Source: Deinococcus sp. Arct2-2 (lineage in GTDB: Bacteria > Deinococcota > Deinococci > Deinococcales > Deinococcaceae). From it: a stretch of 50,347 nt of DNA. The DNA lies in contig NZ_SSNW01000037.1 of assembly GCF_004801315.1 (NCBI RefSeq), forward strand, positions 1-50,347, read 5' to 3'. Below the pieces are notes generated by a model. The model ran no database searches. It saw only the letters and a program-made list of their open reading frames with translations, and had not been told where the DNA came from. Numbering within the stretch: the stretch's first letter is position 1; the number at the start of each line of letters is the position of its first letter. A program made the translations under genes and the position numbers. Positions 8,789-19,139 of the stretch are shown here, in pieces.

Positions 8789-9355
8789 CTACACCCGCTG
8801 CCCAACACTACTGCCCCGCGTGACGCCGCCCGCGATCAGGTGGGCGGCCCGCAGCGGTTCGGGAATGCGGCCCGTAAACGTCAGTGCGCCTAGCGCGGCT
8901 TCAGCTTCCGGCAAGCTGAGGCCTGCGCGCTGCACCTGTACGCCCCGGCAAGGTTCCATAGGGCCGAGGGCTTCTATTAAGCGCCATTTGCGTGCGCCGC
9001 CCGGCACTTGGGTTAGTAGGGCGGCGCGTATTCGGGGCAAATTGGGCGGCTTACGGGCCACGATCAGCACCGGGAGTCCGGTAGCCGCATATAAGGCTGG
9101 TGCGTCTACCACGTTAAATCCGGCCAGCGCCACGCCTTGCAGCAAGATCAGATGCAGGTGTTCGGATGCGCCGCTGAGGGCCACCAACCGCGCCAGTTCA
9201 GTGGTGCTGTTGCGCCCATCGCGCCGTACCCGCCCACTGACTACCGCGTGCAAGTCCCGGCGGGCAAACACCGTGCCGAACACGGCCACGTTTCCCCGGT
9301 GACTCCGCTCGAAGGGGGCGTCGTCGAATCCGATGGCGTGCGAGAACTGCCTTAT
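8789..9355 (-). CDS. DUF99 family protein without canonical start codon
   Basis: The protein (about 188 residues) belongs to DUF99, a family best known from archaea and related to endonuclease V; its biochemical role here is unknown. The signature AIGFDDAPF near the N-terminus and [20 protein letters not shown] in the middle identify it. No ATG, GTG or TTG precedes the DDAPF motif in frame for more than 100 bases. The most economical start is an ATA at 9355, overlapping the TAA of the upstream PLP-enzyme gene as ATAA, with GGTGGG five bases before it. The first canonical codon, a GTG at 9289, would remove the conserved motif. Translational coupling from the upstream gene is inferred. Confidence 0.72.
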   Translation of the reverse strand: MRQFSHAIGFDDAPFERSHRGNVAVFGTVFARRDLHAVVSGRVRRDGRNSTTELARLVALSGASEHLHLILLQGVALAGFNVVDAPALYAATGLPVLIVARKPPNLPRIRAALLTQVPGGARKWRLIEALGPMEPCRGVQVQRAGLSLPEAEAALGALTFTGRIPEPLRAAHLIAGGVTRGSSVGQRV

Positions 9356-10572
9356 GCCTGCCCACCGTCCAGCGCGTATTCGAGATCGCCCAGCAAATCT
9401 CCGATGTCTTCTATGCCGATGCTGAGGCGCAGCAGATTGGGCGTGATGCCGAGGCGGCGGCGTTCGGGTTCGGGGAGGGCACGGTGCGAAGTGCCCCAAG
9501 GCCAAGACAGGGTGGTGATCACGTCGGCAAGGCTGGGAGCCAGCGGAATCCGGCCTGCCAGCGAACGCACGAAGGCTGGGGCGTCGTCTATATCGGCGCT
9601 GAGCATGCCGCCAAAGCCGTTGGGGTACAAGTCCATCGCAAGGTGAAATTGGGGGTGATCGGACAGGCCGGGATGGTACACGGCCCGCACGCGGGGATGA
9701 TTGACCAGCACATCGGCCACTGCCTGCGCATTGCCGCTGTGGGCGCGCATTCTGAGGCCCAACGTTTTCAGGCCTTGCAGCGTCATCCATGCATCGAAGG
9801 CGCTCATGCTGCCGCCGTAGCGCAGCAACCGGGTGCGGGCGGCGGCCACCAGATCGGCGCGGCCACACACCACTCCGCCCATCGCGTTGCTGTGCCCACT
9901 CAGGTACTTGCTGACACTGTGCGTGATCAGGTCTGCGCCGTGCTGGGCAGGCCGGAACACGGCGGGGCTGGCAAAGGTGTTGTCGACGCTGAGGAGTGCG
10001 CCGCGTGCGTGTGCGAGGCGTGCCAGTGCGGGCACAGCGGGCACGGTCATCAGGGGATTGGTCAGGCTTTCTACGTGCAGCAAACGTGTTTCGGGCCGGA
10101 AGGCGGCTTCCACTTCTTCCAAGTTGCAGGCGTCCACAAAGGAAACGGCAATGCCGAGACGTGGGAATTCTTCGGCCAGCAGCGCGTAAGTGACGCCGTA
10201 CACGCGGGCATCGGTAATGACATGATCGCCCGTTTTGAGCACGCCCAAGAACGCCGAACTGATGGCCGCCATGCCGCTGGCCGCCACCAGCGCCGCTTCG
10301 GTGCCTTCCAGCATTGCCAATGCCCGTTCCAGTGTGGCTCCGTTGGGCGTGCCGTTGCGGTAATAGAACGCGCTGGGCTGTGCGCCGCTCATGGACGCTT
10401 CCAGCGCCTCTAGGTCAGGGTAGGCGTAGACGGTGGACTGATAAATGGGTTCCACCAGCGCCGTACTCCCGTTGGGCCGTGCCACCTCTCCCGCACGGGC
10501 GGCCAGCGTGGTGGTGTCGTAAGTCGGATGGGGAGCGGGCGGCTGTGTTGGCGGCTGGGCGGGGTCGGTCAT
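9352..10572 (-). CDS. Trans-sulfuration PLP enzyme (cystathionine gamma-synthase / methionine gamma-lyase type)
   Basis: This 406-residue enzyme belongs to the Cys/Met metabolism PLP family, which acts at the gamma carbon of homoserine- or cysteine-derived substrates. The PLP lysine is Lys222 in [17 protein letters not shown]. The aspartate that contacts the pyridine nitrogen lies in [25 protein letters not shown] near the N-terminus is also family-typical. Substrate choice (cystathionine gamma-synthase, gamma-lyase or O-acetylhomoserine sulfhydrylase) cannot be settled by eye. The ATG at 10572 is seven bases after TATCCT, a leaderless start. Its stop overlaps the presumed start of the DUF99 gene. 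Confidence 0.92.
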   Translation of the reverse strand: MTDPAQPPTQPPAPHPTYDTTTLAARAGEVARPNGSTALVEPIYQSTVYAYPDLEALEASMSGAQPSAFYYRNGTPNGATLERALAMLEGTEAALVAASGMAAISSAFLGVLKTGDHVITDARVYGVTYALLAEEFPRLGIAVSFVDACNLEEVEAAFRPETRLLHVESLTNPLMTVPAVPALARLAHARGALLSVDNTFASPAVFRPAQHGADLITHSVSKYLSGHSNAMGGVVCGRADLVAAARTRLLRYGGSMSAFDAWMTLQGLKTLGLRMRAHSGNAQAVADVLVNHPRVRAVYHPGLSDHPQFHLAMDLYPNGFGGMLSADIDDAPAFVRSLAGRIPLAPSLADVITTLSWPWGTSHRALPEPERRRLGITPNLLRLSIGIEDIGDLLGDLEYALDGGQA

Positions 10573-10579
10573 GGGAGTG

Positions 10580-10585
10580 AGGATA
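10580..10585 (-). promoter_or_regulatory. -10 box, leaderless start of PLP-enzyme/DUF99 operon
   Basis: TATCCT on the minus strand lies seven bases before the ATG at 10572. No Shine-Dalgarno sequence is present. Confidence 0.55.
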
Positions 10586-10701
10586 GGGGATGGAATGGCG
10601 CGTGAGTGGTCAGTGGTGAGTAGTCAGTGGGAACAACACTGAATCAGACACAGTTTTAATCATTCTTGGCTCGTTTGGTAACGCTGTAGACGAGATTGAG
10701 C

Positions 10702-10836
10702 TGGAAGGTGAACCCCCCCGTTGCTGGCGCAACGCCCCCCCTTAGAGGTGGGGACCTCACAGCTGTTGCGCTCCCCTCAAGGTGGGCTGGCTGCGAACTG
10801 GTAAAGCTCCGCAGGAGAGCAGACTGGGGGGTTCAC
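10702..10836 (+). repeat. Family A repeat with inserted 21-bp module
   Basis: It begins TGGAAGGTGAACCCCCCC and ends GGGGGGTTCAC. The CTGGCTGC-GCAGCAGACTGG block is split by the 21-bp module at 10797-10817. The rest of the 299-bp gap (10586-10701) shows nothing clear. Confidence 0.8.
10797..10817 (+). repeat. 21-bp micro-module, copy 3
   Basis: It begins ACTGGTAAAGCTCC and ends GCAGGAG. Flanks GGCTGGCTGCGA and AGCAGACTGG correspond to an uninterrupted GGCTGGCTGCGC-AGCAGACTGG at 13030-13050, so the net insertion is exactly 21 bp. Confidence 0.7.
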
Positions 10837-10871
10837 ACGGGATCGTCAGTCTTTCAACTTCCCCATATCCC

Positions 10872-11972
10872 TTATCTGGGCCACAGCCGGTTCATCCAGC
10901 CCGCCGGACTGGTGGCCTCGCCGCGCACACGTACCTCTAGGTGCAGGTGTGGCCCAGCGCTCAGGCCTGTGGTGCCCACCTCACCGATTTTCTGGCCCCG
11001 TGTGACTTTCTGGCCCACTTTCGCCAACACACGGCTTTGGTGAAAATACATGCTGACCACGCCCGCGCCGTGATCGATGACCACGAGGCCGCCACGCACC
11101 GGGTATTTTCCGGCAAGAACCACTGTGCCGTCGTTGATCGCCAGCACGGATGTTCCGGTGGGGGCGGGGTAATCGGTGCCGTAGTGGTAGGCCACCGGGC
11201 CGCCCGCGAGGTAGGTACGCGGTTGGCCGAAGCCCGAACTTGTGCCACGCGCCGTTGCCAGTGCCGGGGCGAAAGGCCGTGACCACACCTGCGGCGTGCG
11301 GCGGGCATAGGCTTTTTCTACGGCGGCTTCTTCGGCGGCGCGGGCAGGGTCTTGCAGCTTGTTGGTCACGCTGGCGGGCAAATTGAGGTGCTGAATCGGC
11401 TGATCGAGGCCCATCACGGGGATCTGCCCGCGCACCAGATCGCCCCCTACCCTGACCTCATAGACCACCGGAGTCGTTTTGCCCAGCACCACGCGCCCCG
11501 TCACCAAAAATTCGCCCGCCGCGCCGATGGGTTTCAGCACTTCGTTGGGCCTCCGGACATCCTCACCCACTTCGCTGGGAAAACGCACGGTGGCCTGCCC
11601 TGCCCGCGTCCCGCTCAGCCGCAGCGTAAAGCCGTCGCCCATTTTCAGGCTGGCGGGAACGCGCACCGTGACGCCTTGCAAGCTGGATGTTCCGGCGCTG
11701 GGCGCAGGAGGGGTAAGGGTAACTGAATTGGACGGAGCCGGAGTTGAAGGAGCCGCAGCAGGCGTGCCGCCGGGCAAGGTCAGGACTTGCCCTACTTTCA
11801 ACGCCGTACCCGCCAAACGGTTCAGGCGCGTCAGTTCGGCCACAGTGGTTTCGTTGGCACGGGCCACCGAATACAGCGTATCGCCCGCTTTGACAGTGTA
11901 AGAAGCGGCCCCAGCAGCGCCGAGCAGCAGCAGGGAAACGAGGATGGCGCGGCGAAACACACGGCGGGTCAT
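10872..11972 (-). CDS. LysM and M23-family peptidoglycan peptidase, secreted
   Basis: This 366-residue protein probably cuts peptide cross-links in the cell wall. Residues 1-24 are a signal peptide. One LysM domain follows (YTVKAGDTLYSVARANETT..., residues 25-68), then a proline/serine linker and a beta-rich region. The C-terminal M23 domain has the zinc ligands in HYGTDYPAP and HLHLEVRV, and also SMYFHQSRVLAKVGQKV. All metal ligands of an active LytM-type enzyme appear present, so it is more likely a hydrolase than an inactive regulator. TAACAT lies six bases before the ATG (leaderless). Confidence 0.92.
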   Translation of the reverse strand: MTRRVFRRAILVSLLLLGAAGAASYTVKAGDTLYSVARANETTVAELTRLNRLAGTALKVGQVLTLPGGTPAAAPSTPAPSNSVTLTPPAPSAGTSSLQGVTVRVPASLKMGDGFTLRLSGTRAGQATVRFPSEVGEDVRRPNEVLKPIGAAGEFLVTGRVVLGKTTPVVYEVRVGGDLVRGQIPVMGLDQPIQHLNLPASVTNKLQDPARAAEEAAVEKAYARRTPQVWSRPFAPALATARGTSSGFGQPRTYLAGGPVAYHYGTDYPAPTGTSVLAINDGTVVLAGKYPVRGGLVVIDHGAGVVSMYFHQSRVLAKVGQKVTRGQKIGEVGTTGLSAGPHLHLEVRVRGEATSPAGWMNRLWPR

Positions 11973-11978
11973 GTGTGC

Positions 11979-11984
11979 ATGTTA
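11979..11984 (-). promoter_or_regulatory. -10 box, leaderless start of M23 peptidase gene
   Basis: TAACAT on the minus strand, six bases before the ATG at 11972. Confidence 0.45.
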
Positions 11985-12105
11985 GGGGGCAAGCGTGAGT
12001 GCCGTGTGGAAGGCATGAGAGCAGGCAAAACGGGTTGGCCATGCAGTAATCTGGATTGGGCTGAAAGGCCGTTCAGGTTGGCCTTCAAGCTGGGCAAAGC
12101 GAGCA

Positions 12106-12125
12106 GAAAAAAGACGGAATCCGTT

Positions 12126-12133
<8 letters not shown>
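12106..12133 (-). terminator. Terminator of the DUF1844-dtd operon, overlapping the dtd stop
   Basis: On the minus strand CGGAAT...ATTCCG forms a 6-bp hairpin followed by TCTTTTTTC. The left arm overlaps the stop codon region of dtd. Confidence 0.65.
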
Positions 12134-12568
<435 letters not shown>

Positions 12569-12569
<1 letters not shown>

Positions 12570-12880
12570 CAATTCCCGCTGTTGGGGCCGCCAAACATAG
12601 GCAGTTCGGTGGGCGGCGCGGGCTGCTCTTCTAGGCGGGCGCGGAGGCTGCCGATGGCTCCGGTCAGCAGATCGGCTTCTGTGAAGTCCAAGTTGCCACG
12701 GGTTTTTTCGGCCAGCATGGTCAGCAGTTTCAGGCTGCGTTCGGCGGTTTGGCGGGCGCGGCTTTGATCCAACAGGCCGTCGCGGGCGGCGCTGGCTGTG
12801 GCCGCATTCAGGTCGCCCAGCGCGGCTTCGGCAGTGGCCTGCAACGTATTCACGAGGCCTACAAATTCGGGGTGAGGCAT
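12569..12880 (-). CDS. DUF1844 family protein
   Basis: A 103-residue protein of unknown function. [17 protein letters not shown] and the helical core [25 protein letters not shown] followed by [10 protein letters not shown] match the DUF1844 pattern; the C-terminal PMFGGPNSG is a short tail. No signal peptide. The ATG at 12880 is seven bases after TACACT, so this gene heads the operon with dtd. Nothing in the sequence shows its role. Confidence 0.85.
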
Positions 12881-12887
12881 AGCGGGC

Positions 12888-12893
12888 AGTGTA
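12888..12893 (-). promoter_or_regulatory. -10 box, leaderless start of DUF1844-dtd operon
   Basis: TACACT (within TTTACACT) on the minus strand lies seven bases before the ATG at 12880. Confidence 0.6.
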
Positions 12894-12949
12894 AAGCATG
12901 GGGGAAAAGGGGATTTGTGTAAGGGGATTTGTGTTGGGTGGATTTGGGT

Positions 12950-13065
12950 TGGAAGGTGAACCCACCCGTTGCTCCGCAACGCCCCCCCTTGAGGGGAGGA
13001 CAAGGGCTGTTGCGCTCTCCTTAAGGGGGGCTGGCTGCGCAGCAGACTGGGGGGTTCACCTTCCA
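12950..13065 (+). repeat. Family A repeat, complete and uninterrupted
   Basis: Its ends, TGGAAGGTGAACCCACC and GGGGGGTTCACCTTCCA, are nearly perfect inverted repeats. It lies between the divergent DUF1844 and moaB promoters and serves as the empty-site reference for the 21-bp module. Confidence 0.85.
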
Positions 13066-13173
13066 GCACCAAATGCAACCCCCCAATTCCTCCCCCCACC
13101 CAAACCACCCGACTAAGCAAAAAGACTGAACCAAGCGTAAGCCTGTGCCTGTGCGGGCAGGCGGGCCGGGAAG

Positions 13174-13179
13174 TATCGT
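13174..13179 (+). promoter_or_regulatory. -10 box, leaderless start of moaB
   Basis: TATCGT lies seven bases before the ATG at 13187. The spacer AGGGGAT could also act as a weak ribosome binding site on a longer transcript. Confidence 0.5.
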
Positions 13180-13186
13180 AGGGGAT

Positions 13187-13967
<781 letters not shown>

Positions 13968-13975
<8 letters not shown>

Positions 13976-14774
13976 CGTGGGTGGACTGGGCGGATTTCTG
14001 GCGGGCCTGACGCCTATTACGCGGGTGTCGGGAGCGTTTGCGGTCATCACAGTGTTGCTGGCGGCCTACTGGCTGCTACGGGTGGGGCGCGAGGCACGGC
14101 AGGCGCAGGTACCGCGTGTAGCGTGGTGGAGTGTACCGGGACTGGCGATGATGCTGTTCGCGCCTGTGCTGGACGTACCCGCGCTGTTCGGTATCGGGGC
14201 TGCCGTACTCTTGATCGCCGAATACTGGCCGGGAGCGTTTGCCTTTGCCGAGCGCAAACCGGGGGCGGCTTGGCCATTGGTGAGCCTGCTGTTGGGCGCG
14301 GCCCTGACGTTGGGCATCGTGCGTGCGCCGGAAGTAGACAGCGTGGCCGTCGGCGCGGCCCTGATGTTGCTGCTGGCCGGAGCAGGCGGCCTGATTTCCT
14401 CGGTGCTGTATCCGGCTGCACCTGCCCGCACTCCCGGCTTCGGCGTGCGCTGGCAAAAGGCGCAGTCGCCCGAACTTCCTGACCTGACCGTGACCCTCAC
14501 CGAACACGGCGCACAACTCCGCAACGTGTCGCGCCGCACGCTGAATCTGGCCGGATGGTCGCCCGCCAGCGTAAATGGTTGGCTGCGGCTACGCGACGAA
14601 ACCGGGCATCCCCTGAACACTCTGCGGGCAGGCCAGACCGCCTTTTTGCCGCTGGATGGACAGGAATCCGGCGTGCGGGTGTGGTACGTGACGGGCGACA
14701 AAGCCGCAAAACCGCTGCTCTTCCGCGCCGACTGGACGCCGCGTGTACATGCCAATTACCGGGTGCTGAACTGA
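13968..14774 (+). CDS. Membrane protein, unknown, overlapping moaB
   Basis: I do not recognise this 268-residue protein. It has about four membrane segments ([36 protein letters not shown] with [49 protein letters not shown]). A soluble C-terminal domain of about 100 residues ([26 protein letters not shown]...) looks all-beta and vaguely recalls lamin-tail-like folds. The GTG at 13968 overlaps the moaB stop by eight bases, so translation is probably coupled. The pairing with moaB may hint at molybdenum handling, but nothing in the sequence proves it. Confidence 0.7.
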
Positions 14775-14796
14775 GGACACGGTGATGGCAGGTAGG

Positions 14797-14910
14797 AAAG
14801 GCGTCTAAGAGTCGATGGTCTAAGAAAAGCTCAACACCTAGTCTGAAGCGGTTGCCCTCGCCCCCTTTGGAACTCGCAGCGCTGCGGAGTAAAGGGGCCA
14901 CCCAGAGGCA
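14797..14910 (+). repeat. Family C fragment with 21-bp module
   Basis: It begins GGCGTCTAAGAGTCGATGG, a family C end, continues to GCCCTCGCCCCCTTT and carries the 21-bp module at 14872-14892. The end GGGGCCACCCAGAGGCA recurs at 38014-38030. Confidence 0.55.
14872..14892 (+). repeat. 21-bp micro-module, copy 4
   Basis: It begins ACTCGCAGCGCTGCGG and ends AGTAA, followed by AGGGG. No empty copy of this site is in the window. Confidence 0.5.
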
Positions 14911-15050
14911 AACCCCCCCGTTGCTGGCGCAACGCCCCCCCTTAGAGGGGAGGACAACAGCTTTTGCGCTCCCCTTGCCTGGGACAGCCCAAAGGGAGGG
15001 GGGCTGGCTGCGAACTGGTACAGCTCCGAAGGAGAGCAGACTGGGGGGTA
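14910..15050 (+). repeat. Family A repeat with two insertions
   Basis: Compared with 29024-29139, it has 19 extra bases (CCTGGGACAGCCCAAAGGG) between CCCCTTG and AGGGGGG, and the 21-bp module at 15014-15034. Together with the fragment before it, it fills the 425-bp gap upstream of truD. Confidence 0.75.
15014..15034 (+). repeat. 21-bp micro-module, copy 5
   Basis: It begins ACTGGTACAGCTCC and ends GAAGGAG, at the same position in family A as copy 3. Confidence 0.7.
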
Positions 15051-15200
15051 GCCCGCAATCGTCAACTCTCTACGCCCCCAAGCTCAGCCGTAGAACGCGT
15101 ACCAACCGGGATTTATCACACGGTAGCCCCCACTGCGGGCCTGCGCTGCCCCCACCGTTCTCATAACTGTACGCGGGACGGCGCGTATGGTGGCCTTATC

Positions 15201-16307
15201 GTGAGTTTGGTGTTTGACTGGTCGGCGCTCGCTGCTTCTACGGCAGGGCAAGGCACGGGGGGGACGCTCCGCCGCGTGCCAGAAGACTTCCGTGTAGATG
15301 AAGTGCCCGCCTATCTGCCTTCGGGCGAGGGCGAGCATCTGTTTGTGAGGCTGGAAAAGACGGGCCACACCACGTCGCATATGCTGCGCGAACTGACGGC
15401 CCATGTGGGCGTGCGTGACCGCGATGTGGGGGTGGCCGGACTCAAAGACCGCCACGCCGTAACCTCGCAGTGGATCAGCCTGCCGGGGAAAGTGGAGCGG
15501 CGACTGGAATCGTTTGCGATGGACGGCGTGCGCGTGCTGGAAACGGCGCGGCACGGCAACAAACTGGCGATGGGCCATCTGCACGGCAACCGCTTTGTGG
15601 TGCGGGTGCGGGACGCGGAAGGGACGGCAGCCGAGGCCGAGGCTACCCTCAGCCAGTTGGCGCGGGTGGGCGTGCCCAATTATTTTGGCCCGCAACGCTT
15701 TGGGCTGGGCGGCCTGAACGCCGAGGAAGGCTTACTGGTGCTGCGCGGAGAATCCAAAATTAAAGACCCCCGCGTGCGCCGTTTTCTGACCACCAGCGTG
15801 CAGAGCATGGTCTTCAACCGCTTTCTGAGCTTGAGGCTGGAGCGCGGGTTGTTTACGGCCCTGATTGCGGGCGATATGGCTAAAAAGCATGACACGGGCG
15901 GCGTGTTTTTGGTGGAAGACGCCGACGCTGAGCAAGGCCGCGCCGAAGCAGGCGAAGTGAGCGCCACAGGAACTCTTTTTGGCAAGAAGGTGAAACCGCT
16001 TACACTGGCCGCTGGAGAACTGGAAGCTGAAGCGTTGGCCGCGTTTGACCTCACGCCGGGGGTGTTCGCCTCGCGCCGGGGAGACCGCCGCCTGACACGG
16101 GTATTTTTGCAAGAACCACGACTGACCGCAGAAGACGACGGATTTACGGTGTCGTTCACTTTACCCAAAGGCAGCTTTGCCACCAGCGTGCTGCGCGAAA
16201 TTATGAAAGTAGATATAGATACGTCCGAGTTGCCAGAAGACGCGGCAGACGAGGCCGCAGACGAAGCGAATCTGGACAGCACTCCGGCAAGCGAGGGAGA
16301 CGCATGA
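15201..16307 (+). CDS. truD: tRNA pseudouridine(13) synthase
   Basis: This 368-residue enzyme modifies U13 of tRNA-Glu and others. The catalytic aspartate is Asp83 in [13 protein letters not shown]. The neighbouring [24 protein letters not shown] and NYFGPQRFG are also TruD signatures. The insert domain lies between about residues 150 and 310. The start is the GTG at 15201, nine bases after TATGGT; a five-codon ORF from an ATG at 15187 ends on it in a GTGA overlap. The C-terminus is acidic ([11 protein letters not shown]). The stop overlaps the next gene (ATGA), so truD heads a three-gene operon. Confidence 0.93.
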   Translation: MSLVFDWSALAASTAGQGTGGTLRRVPEDFRVDEVPAYLPSGEGEHLFVRLEKTGHTTSHMLRELTAHVGVRDRDVGVAGLKDRHAVTSQWISLPGKVERRLESFAMDGVRVLETARHGNKLAMGHLHGNRFVVRVRDAEGTAAEAEATLSQLARVGVPNYFGPQRFGLGGLNAEEGLLVLRGESKIKDPRVRRFLTTSVQSMVFNRFLSLRLERGLFTALIAGDMAKKHDTGGVFLVEDADAEQGRAEAGEVSATGTLFGKKVKPLTLAAGELEAEALAAFDLTPGVFASRRGDRRLTRVFLQEPRLTAEDDGFTVSFTLPKGSFATSVLREIMKVDIDTSELPEDAADEAADEANLDSTPASEGDA

Positions 16308-16672
16308 AACCCACCCTGTTGACGATGATGTTGTTGCTCGGCTCCGCCCTAGCGCTGCAACTGCCCAATGCCACACTTAATCTGCGGCCTTCGTTTGCGG
16401 GCGCGGTGCTGGAAGGCCGGATCACCTCGGCCCGCGCCGATGAACTGCTGGGCGTGTGGAGCGGCGCGGGCCGGGGCCGACTGCTGAAATGCACGCCGCG
16501 CTGCACGGTCGTGAATACCATTCCGGTCAGCGGAACTGTGCTGATGAACGCCGATTCCGCCTACCGGGTGGCGCTGGGCGGTTCGTTCAAGCCGGGTCAG
16601 AAACTGATTTTGGTGCTGAAGTTCCGCGATCAGAAGATTCTGAACGTAAACGCCACCGTAGCGCGGCAATGA
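16304..16672 (+). CDS. Small secreted protein, unknown
   Basis: A 122-residue protein with a clear signal peptide ([19 protein letters not shown]). The mature part looks all-beta ([30 protein letters not shown] strands) and has two close cysteines ([10 protein letters not shown]) that could form a disulfide. No family recognised. Both ends overlap neighbours by ATGA: truD before it and the DUF3293 gene after it. A secreted protein translationally coupled to a tRNA-modification enzyme is unexpected, and the link may be only transcriptional. Confidence 0.75.
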   Translation: MKPTLLTMMLLLGSALALQLPNATLNLRPSFAGAVLEGRITSARADELLGVWSGAGRGRLLKCTPRCTVVNTIPVSGTVLMNADSAYRVALGGSFKPGQKLILVLKFRDQKILNVNATVARQ

Positions 16673-17232
16673 GCGAGGAGTTCCGGCCCATCAAATTTAT
16701 TGCCCCCGAACCAGATCAGGCGCTCAGAGCGGCCTTTTTAGCCACCACCTACGGCCCGGTCTGGCACCGATTTCACCTCGGCACTGAATTGCAGCGCCGC
16801 CCCGAAGATGAACATGTGGAGGAGTTGGGGCCAGATTGGGCGGTGGGCCTGCGCTCTTGGGTCATCGTGACCGCGTGGAATCCGCACGGGCAACCCCAAG
16901 AGGAATGGGCCAACGCCGAAGCCCACCAACGCTTATTGGCCCGCGTGAGCCGCGCTGGATTGGTGCCCACGTTGGCCCAGAATGGCGACGGCCAATGGCG
17001 CGAAACCGCCCTGATTTTGCCGGGCGCCAACTTGCGCGACGGTATCCGCTTGGGCCGCGAATTTGCTCAGGCGGCGGTGCTGTACGGCGTGGGCAGGCGC
17101 GTGGCGTTGGTGTGGCTGGGCGCAGACCGCAGGAAAGTCAGCAGAGGCGGCGTAGACAGAAGGAGCGGGGATCGGTGCCGTGTGGAGCGGTACTGGGTGC
17201 AGGACGTGAATGCAGAGAATGGAACGCGCTAA
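16669..17232 (+). CDS. DUF3293 family protein
   Basis: A 187-residue soluble protein. The core WVIVTAWNPHGQPQEEWANAEAHQRLLARV followed by LILPGANLRDGIRLGREFAQAAVLYG matches the DUF3293 pattern (aromatic Trp-Asn-Pro motif). Function unknown. The C-terminal 30 residues are basic and appended after the conserved part. It is the last gene of the truD operon (ATGA overlap with the secreted protein) and ends 60 bases before the next promoter. Confidence 0.78.
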   Translation: MSEEFRPIKFIAPEPDQALRAAFLATTYGPVWHRFHLGTELQRRPEDEHVEELGPDWAVGLRSWVIVTAWNPHGQPQEEWANAEAHQRLLARVSRAGLVPTLAQNGDGQWRETALILPGANLRDGIRLGREFAQAAVLYGVGRRVALVWLGADRRKVSRGGVDRRSGDRCRVERYWVQDVNAENGTR

Positions 17233-17278
17233 CCGTCTGCCTCAACTTCCACGTCGTCCACCGTGCCCCGCCGCCGCG

Positions 17279-17284
17279 TATACT
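17279..17284 (+). promoter_or_regulatory. -10 box, leaderless start of AlbA/ATPase regulator
   Basis: TATACT lies eight bases before the GTG at 17293. The same hexamer with the same spacing precedes meaB. Confidence 0.55.
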
Positions 17285-17292
17285 CTGCGTTT

Positions 17293-19137
17293 GTGACTGC
17301 CGACAGCGGGGCCGAGCAAGCCCGAAATGCCATTTCTCCGCTTGGAGTGCTGCCCCCGCCGGGGCCGTCCTGCGTACACCTACCGCTGAATGTGACGCCG
17401 CAGGAGTTGGCGCGGTATGCGGTGGGCCTCGCCAATGCGCGGGGCGGCACGCTGCTGGTGGGCGTGGACGCGCTGAGTGGTGGGGAGTCGGTTCGGGATG
17501 CGGGCGAACTGCACCCACTGATGGTCACGCACGCGATTTTTGAACTGTCGGGCGGAAGGCTGACGGTGAACGTGCAGCACCATCGCTTGCCGGGTGGAGC
17601 GCGGGTGCTGGCCGTGTTCGTGCCCCAAGCGCCGTATGTGCTGGCCGCGCCCGATGGGGCTGTAATTGCGTGGGACGGGGCGCATCTGGTGCCGATTACC
17701 CCTGCCGAGGCCGAGCCGGTCGCCGATCAGGATTACACCGCCACCGTGCCTCCTGACGCGAGTTTGGCCGACCTCGACCCGGCAGAAGTGGCCCGCCTGC
17801 GGGGGCTGGGACGGCGGGGCAGCGCCTCCAACCTGCCTGATCTGGACTTTTTGCAGGAACTGGGATTGCTGATTCCCAGCGGCGGAGCGCTGCGGCCTAC
17901 GCTGGCCGGAATCTTGCTGGCGGGCACTCCGGCGGCGCTGCGGGCGCATATGCCTCAGGCCGAAGTGTGCTTTTACCACCATGCAACCACCGACGTAGAG
18001 TTTCAGTTTCGGGAAGATTTGCTGCGGCCCATTCCGGCGCTGCTGACCCGGCTGGCCGAACTGATTCAGGCCCGCAACCGCTTTACGCCTGTGCAAGTGG
18101 GCCTGTTCCGAATAGAGGTCTGGGATCAGGATGAGTCGGTGTACCGCGAGGCGTTGCTGAACGCCCTGACGCACCGCGACTACACCCTCAGAGACGCCGT
18201 GCATGTGCATCATTACCCAGACCGACTGGAGATCATGAATCCGGGCGGGCTGCCGGGAGGGATTACACCGGGCAACATTTTGCGGCATCAGCCGAAGCGC
18301 CGTAACCCTCTGTTGGCCGAGGTGCTGGCAAAACTGGGCCTCGTGGAGCGGGCAGGCGTGGGCGTAGACAAGATGTACGGGCTGATGCTGCGGCATGGCA
18401 AAGAGCCGCCGGAGTTCACGACTTACCCCGACGCCGTAACTCTTGCGCTGCATTCTCCCGGCTTCGACGCCGATTTTGTGCGCTTCGTGGCCCGCAAGCA
18501 AGAAGAGATGCAAACCCTGTCGCTGGACATGCTGATCGTGCTGAGCCTGCTGGCCCGCGAAGGCGAGGCCACCCGCGCAACGCTGGCCCGCGCTCTGCAA
18601 CTGGCCGAAGACCGCACGCCGAGGTTGCTGCGCGGCATGGAAGAACACGCCCTGATCGAGCGGGCGGGCGTGGGGCGCGGCATCGCGTATACCCTGAGTG
18701 CAGAGGTGCGGGCCGCGCTGGGTAAACCTGTGTTGGTTCAAACTGTGCCCGTTCAATACGTGCCACAAGCAGAAATAGTGCCAATGGGAAGCGACGTTGC
18801 ACAAGAGGCAGAGGAAATTCAGGTCTTAGCTGAGGCTCCAGCCGTACCCGTCCACCCACCGGAATCCCAGAGCCAGCCTCTCCCCCATTCTCCCGCTGCC
18901 AAACGCCCCGCCCGCATACCAAAACCCGCCCAAAGCGACGGCCCTTCCGCTGCCGAAGTGCGGGCGGTAGCTTTGGCGTTGGCCCGCGAGCAAGGCAGCG
19001 TGCGAAATGTAGAACTCCGGGCCGCATGTGCGCTGACGCCCCAGCAATCTTGGCGGGTGCTGCGGCGTTTGGTGCAAGACGGCCTGTTGCTCAGGCGCGG
19101 TGTGGGCAAGCGGGACGCGGCTTACGTACTGGCCTGA
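17293..19137 (+). CDS. AlbA/Schlafen-like putative transcriptional regulator with GHKL ATPase domain
   Basis: The protein has 614 residues. The N-terminal part (about 25-140) has the AlbA_2/Schlafen-like pattern, with [17 protein letters not shown] and [11 protein letters not shown]. The middle part has the GHKL-type region [27 protein letters not shown] and [14 protein letters not shown] (about 295-365), as in the COG2865 family of predicted regulators. Two winged-helix segments follow: [31 protein letters not shown], and the extreme C-terminus, where [24 protein letters not shown] is preceded by a Pro/Gln-rich linker (about 500-555). I start it at GTG 17293 (leaderless). The target is unknown. 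It is monocistronic and converges on tam with two bases between stops. Confidence 0.82.
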   Translation: MTADSGAEQARNAISPLGVLPPPGPSCVHLPLNVTPQELARYAVGLANARGGTLLVGVDALSGGESVRDAGELHPLMVTHAIFELSGGRLTVNVQHHRLPGGARVLAVFVPQAPYVLAAPDGAVIAWDGAHLVPITPAEAEPVADQDYTATVPPDASLADLDPAEVARLRGLGRRGSASNLPDLDFLQELGLLIPSGGALRPTLAGILLAGTPAALRAHMPQAEVCFYHHATTDVEFQFREDLLRPIPALLTRLAELIQARNRFTPVQVGLFRIEVWDQDESVYREALLNALTHRDYTLRDAVHVHHYPDRLEIMNPGGLPGGITPGNILRHQPKRRNPLLAEVLAKLGLVERAGVGVDKMYGLMLRHGKEPPEFTTYPDAVTLALHSPGFDADFVRFVARKQEEMQTLSLDMLIVLSLLAREGEATRATLARALQLAEDRTPRLLRGMEEHALIERAGVGRGIAYTLSAEVRAALGKPVLVQTVPVQYVPQAEIVPMGSDVAQEAEEIQVLAEAPAVPVHPPESQSQPLPHSPAAKRPARIPKPAQSDGPSAAEVRAVALALAREQGSVRNVELRAACALTPQQSWRVLRRLVQDGLLLRRGVGKRDAAYVLA

Positions 19138-19139
19138 AA

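Noticed and set aside
9356..9868. Upstream extension of the DUF99 frame to an ATG at 9868
   Set aside because: That stretch lies inside the PLP-enzyme gene in another frame and has Arg/Pro/His-rich shadow composition, so it is not a real N-terminus.
15187..15204. Five-codon leader ORF ending GTGA on truD
   Set aside because: It is too short to separate from chance, and its upstream promoter box is poorly placed.
17380..18804. 474-codon minus-strand frame opposite the AlbA/ATPase regulator
   Set aside because: Its composition (Gln/His/Arg-rich) is typical of antisense shadows, and no domain was recognisable.
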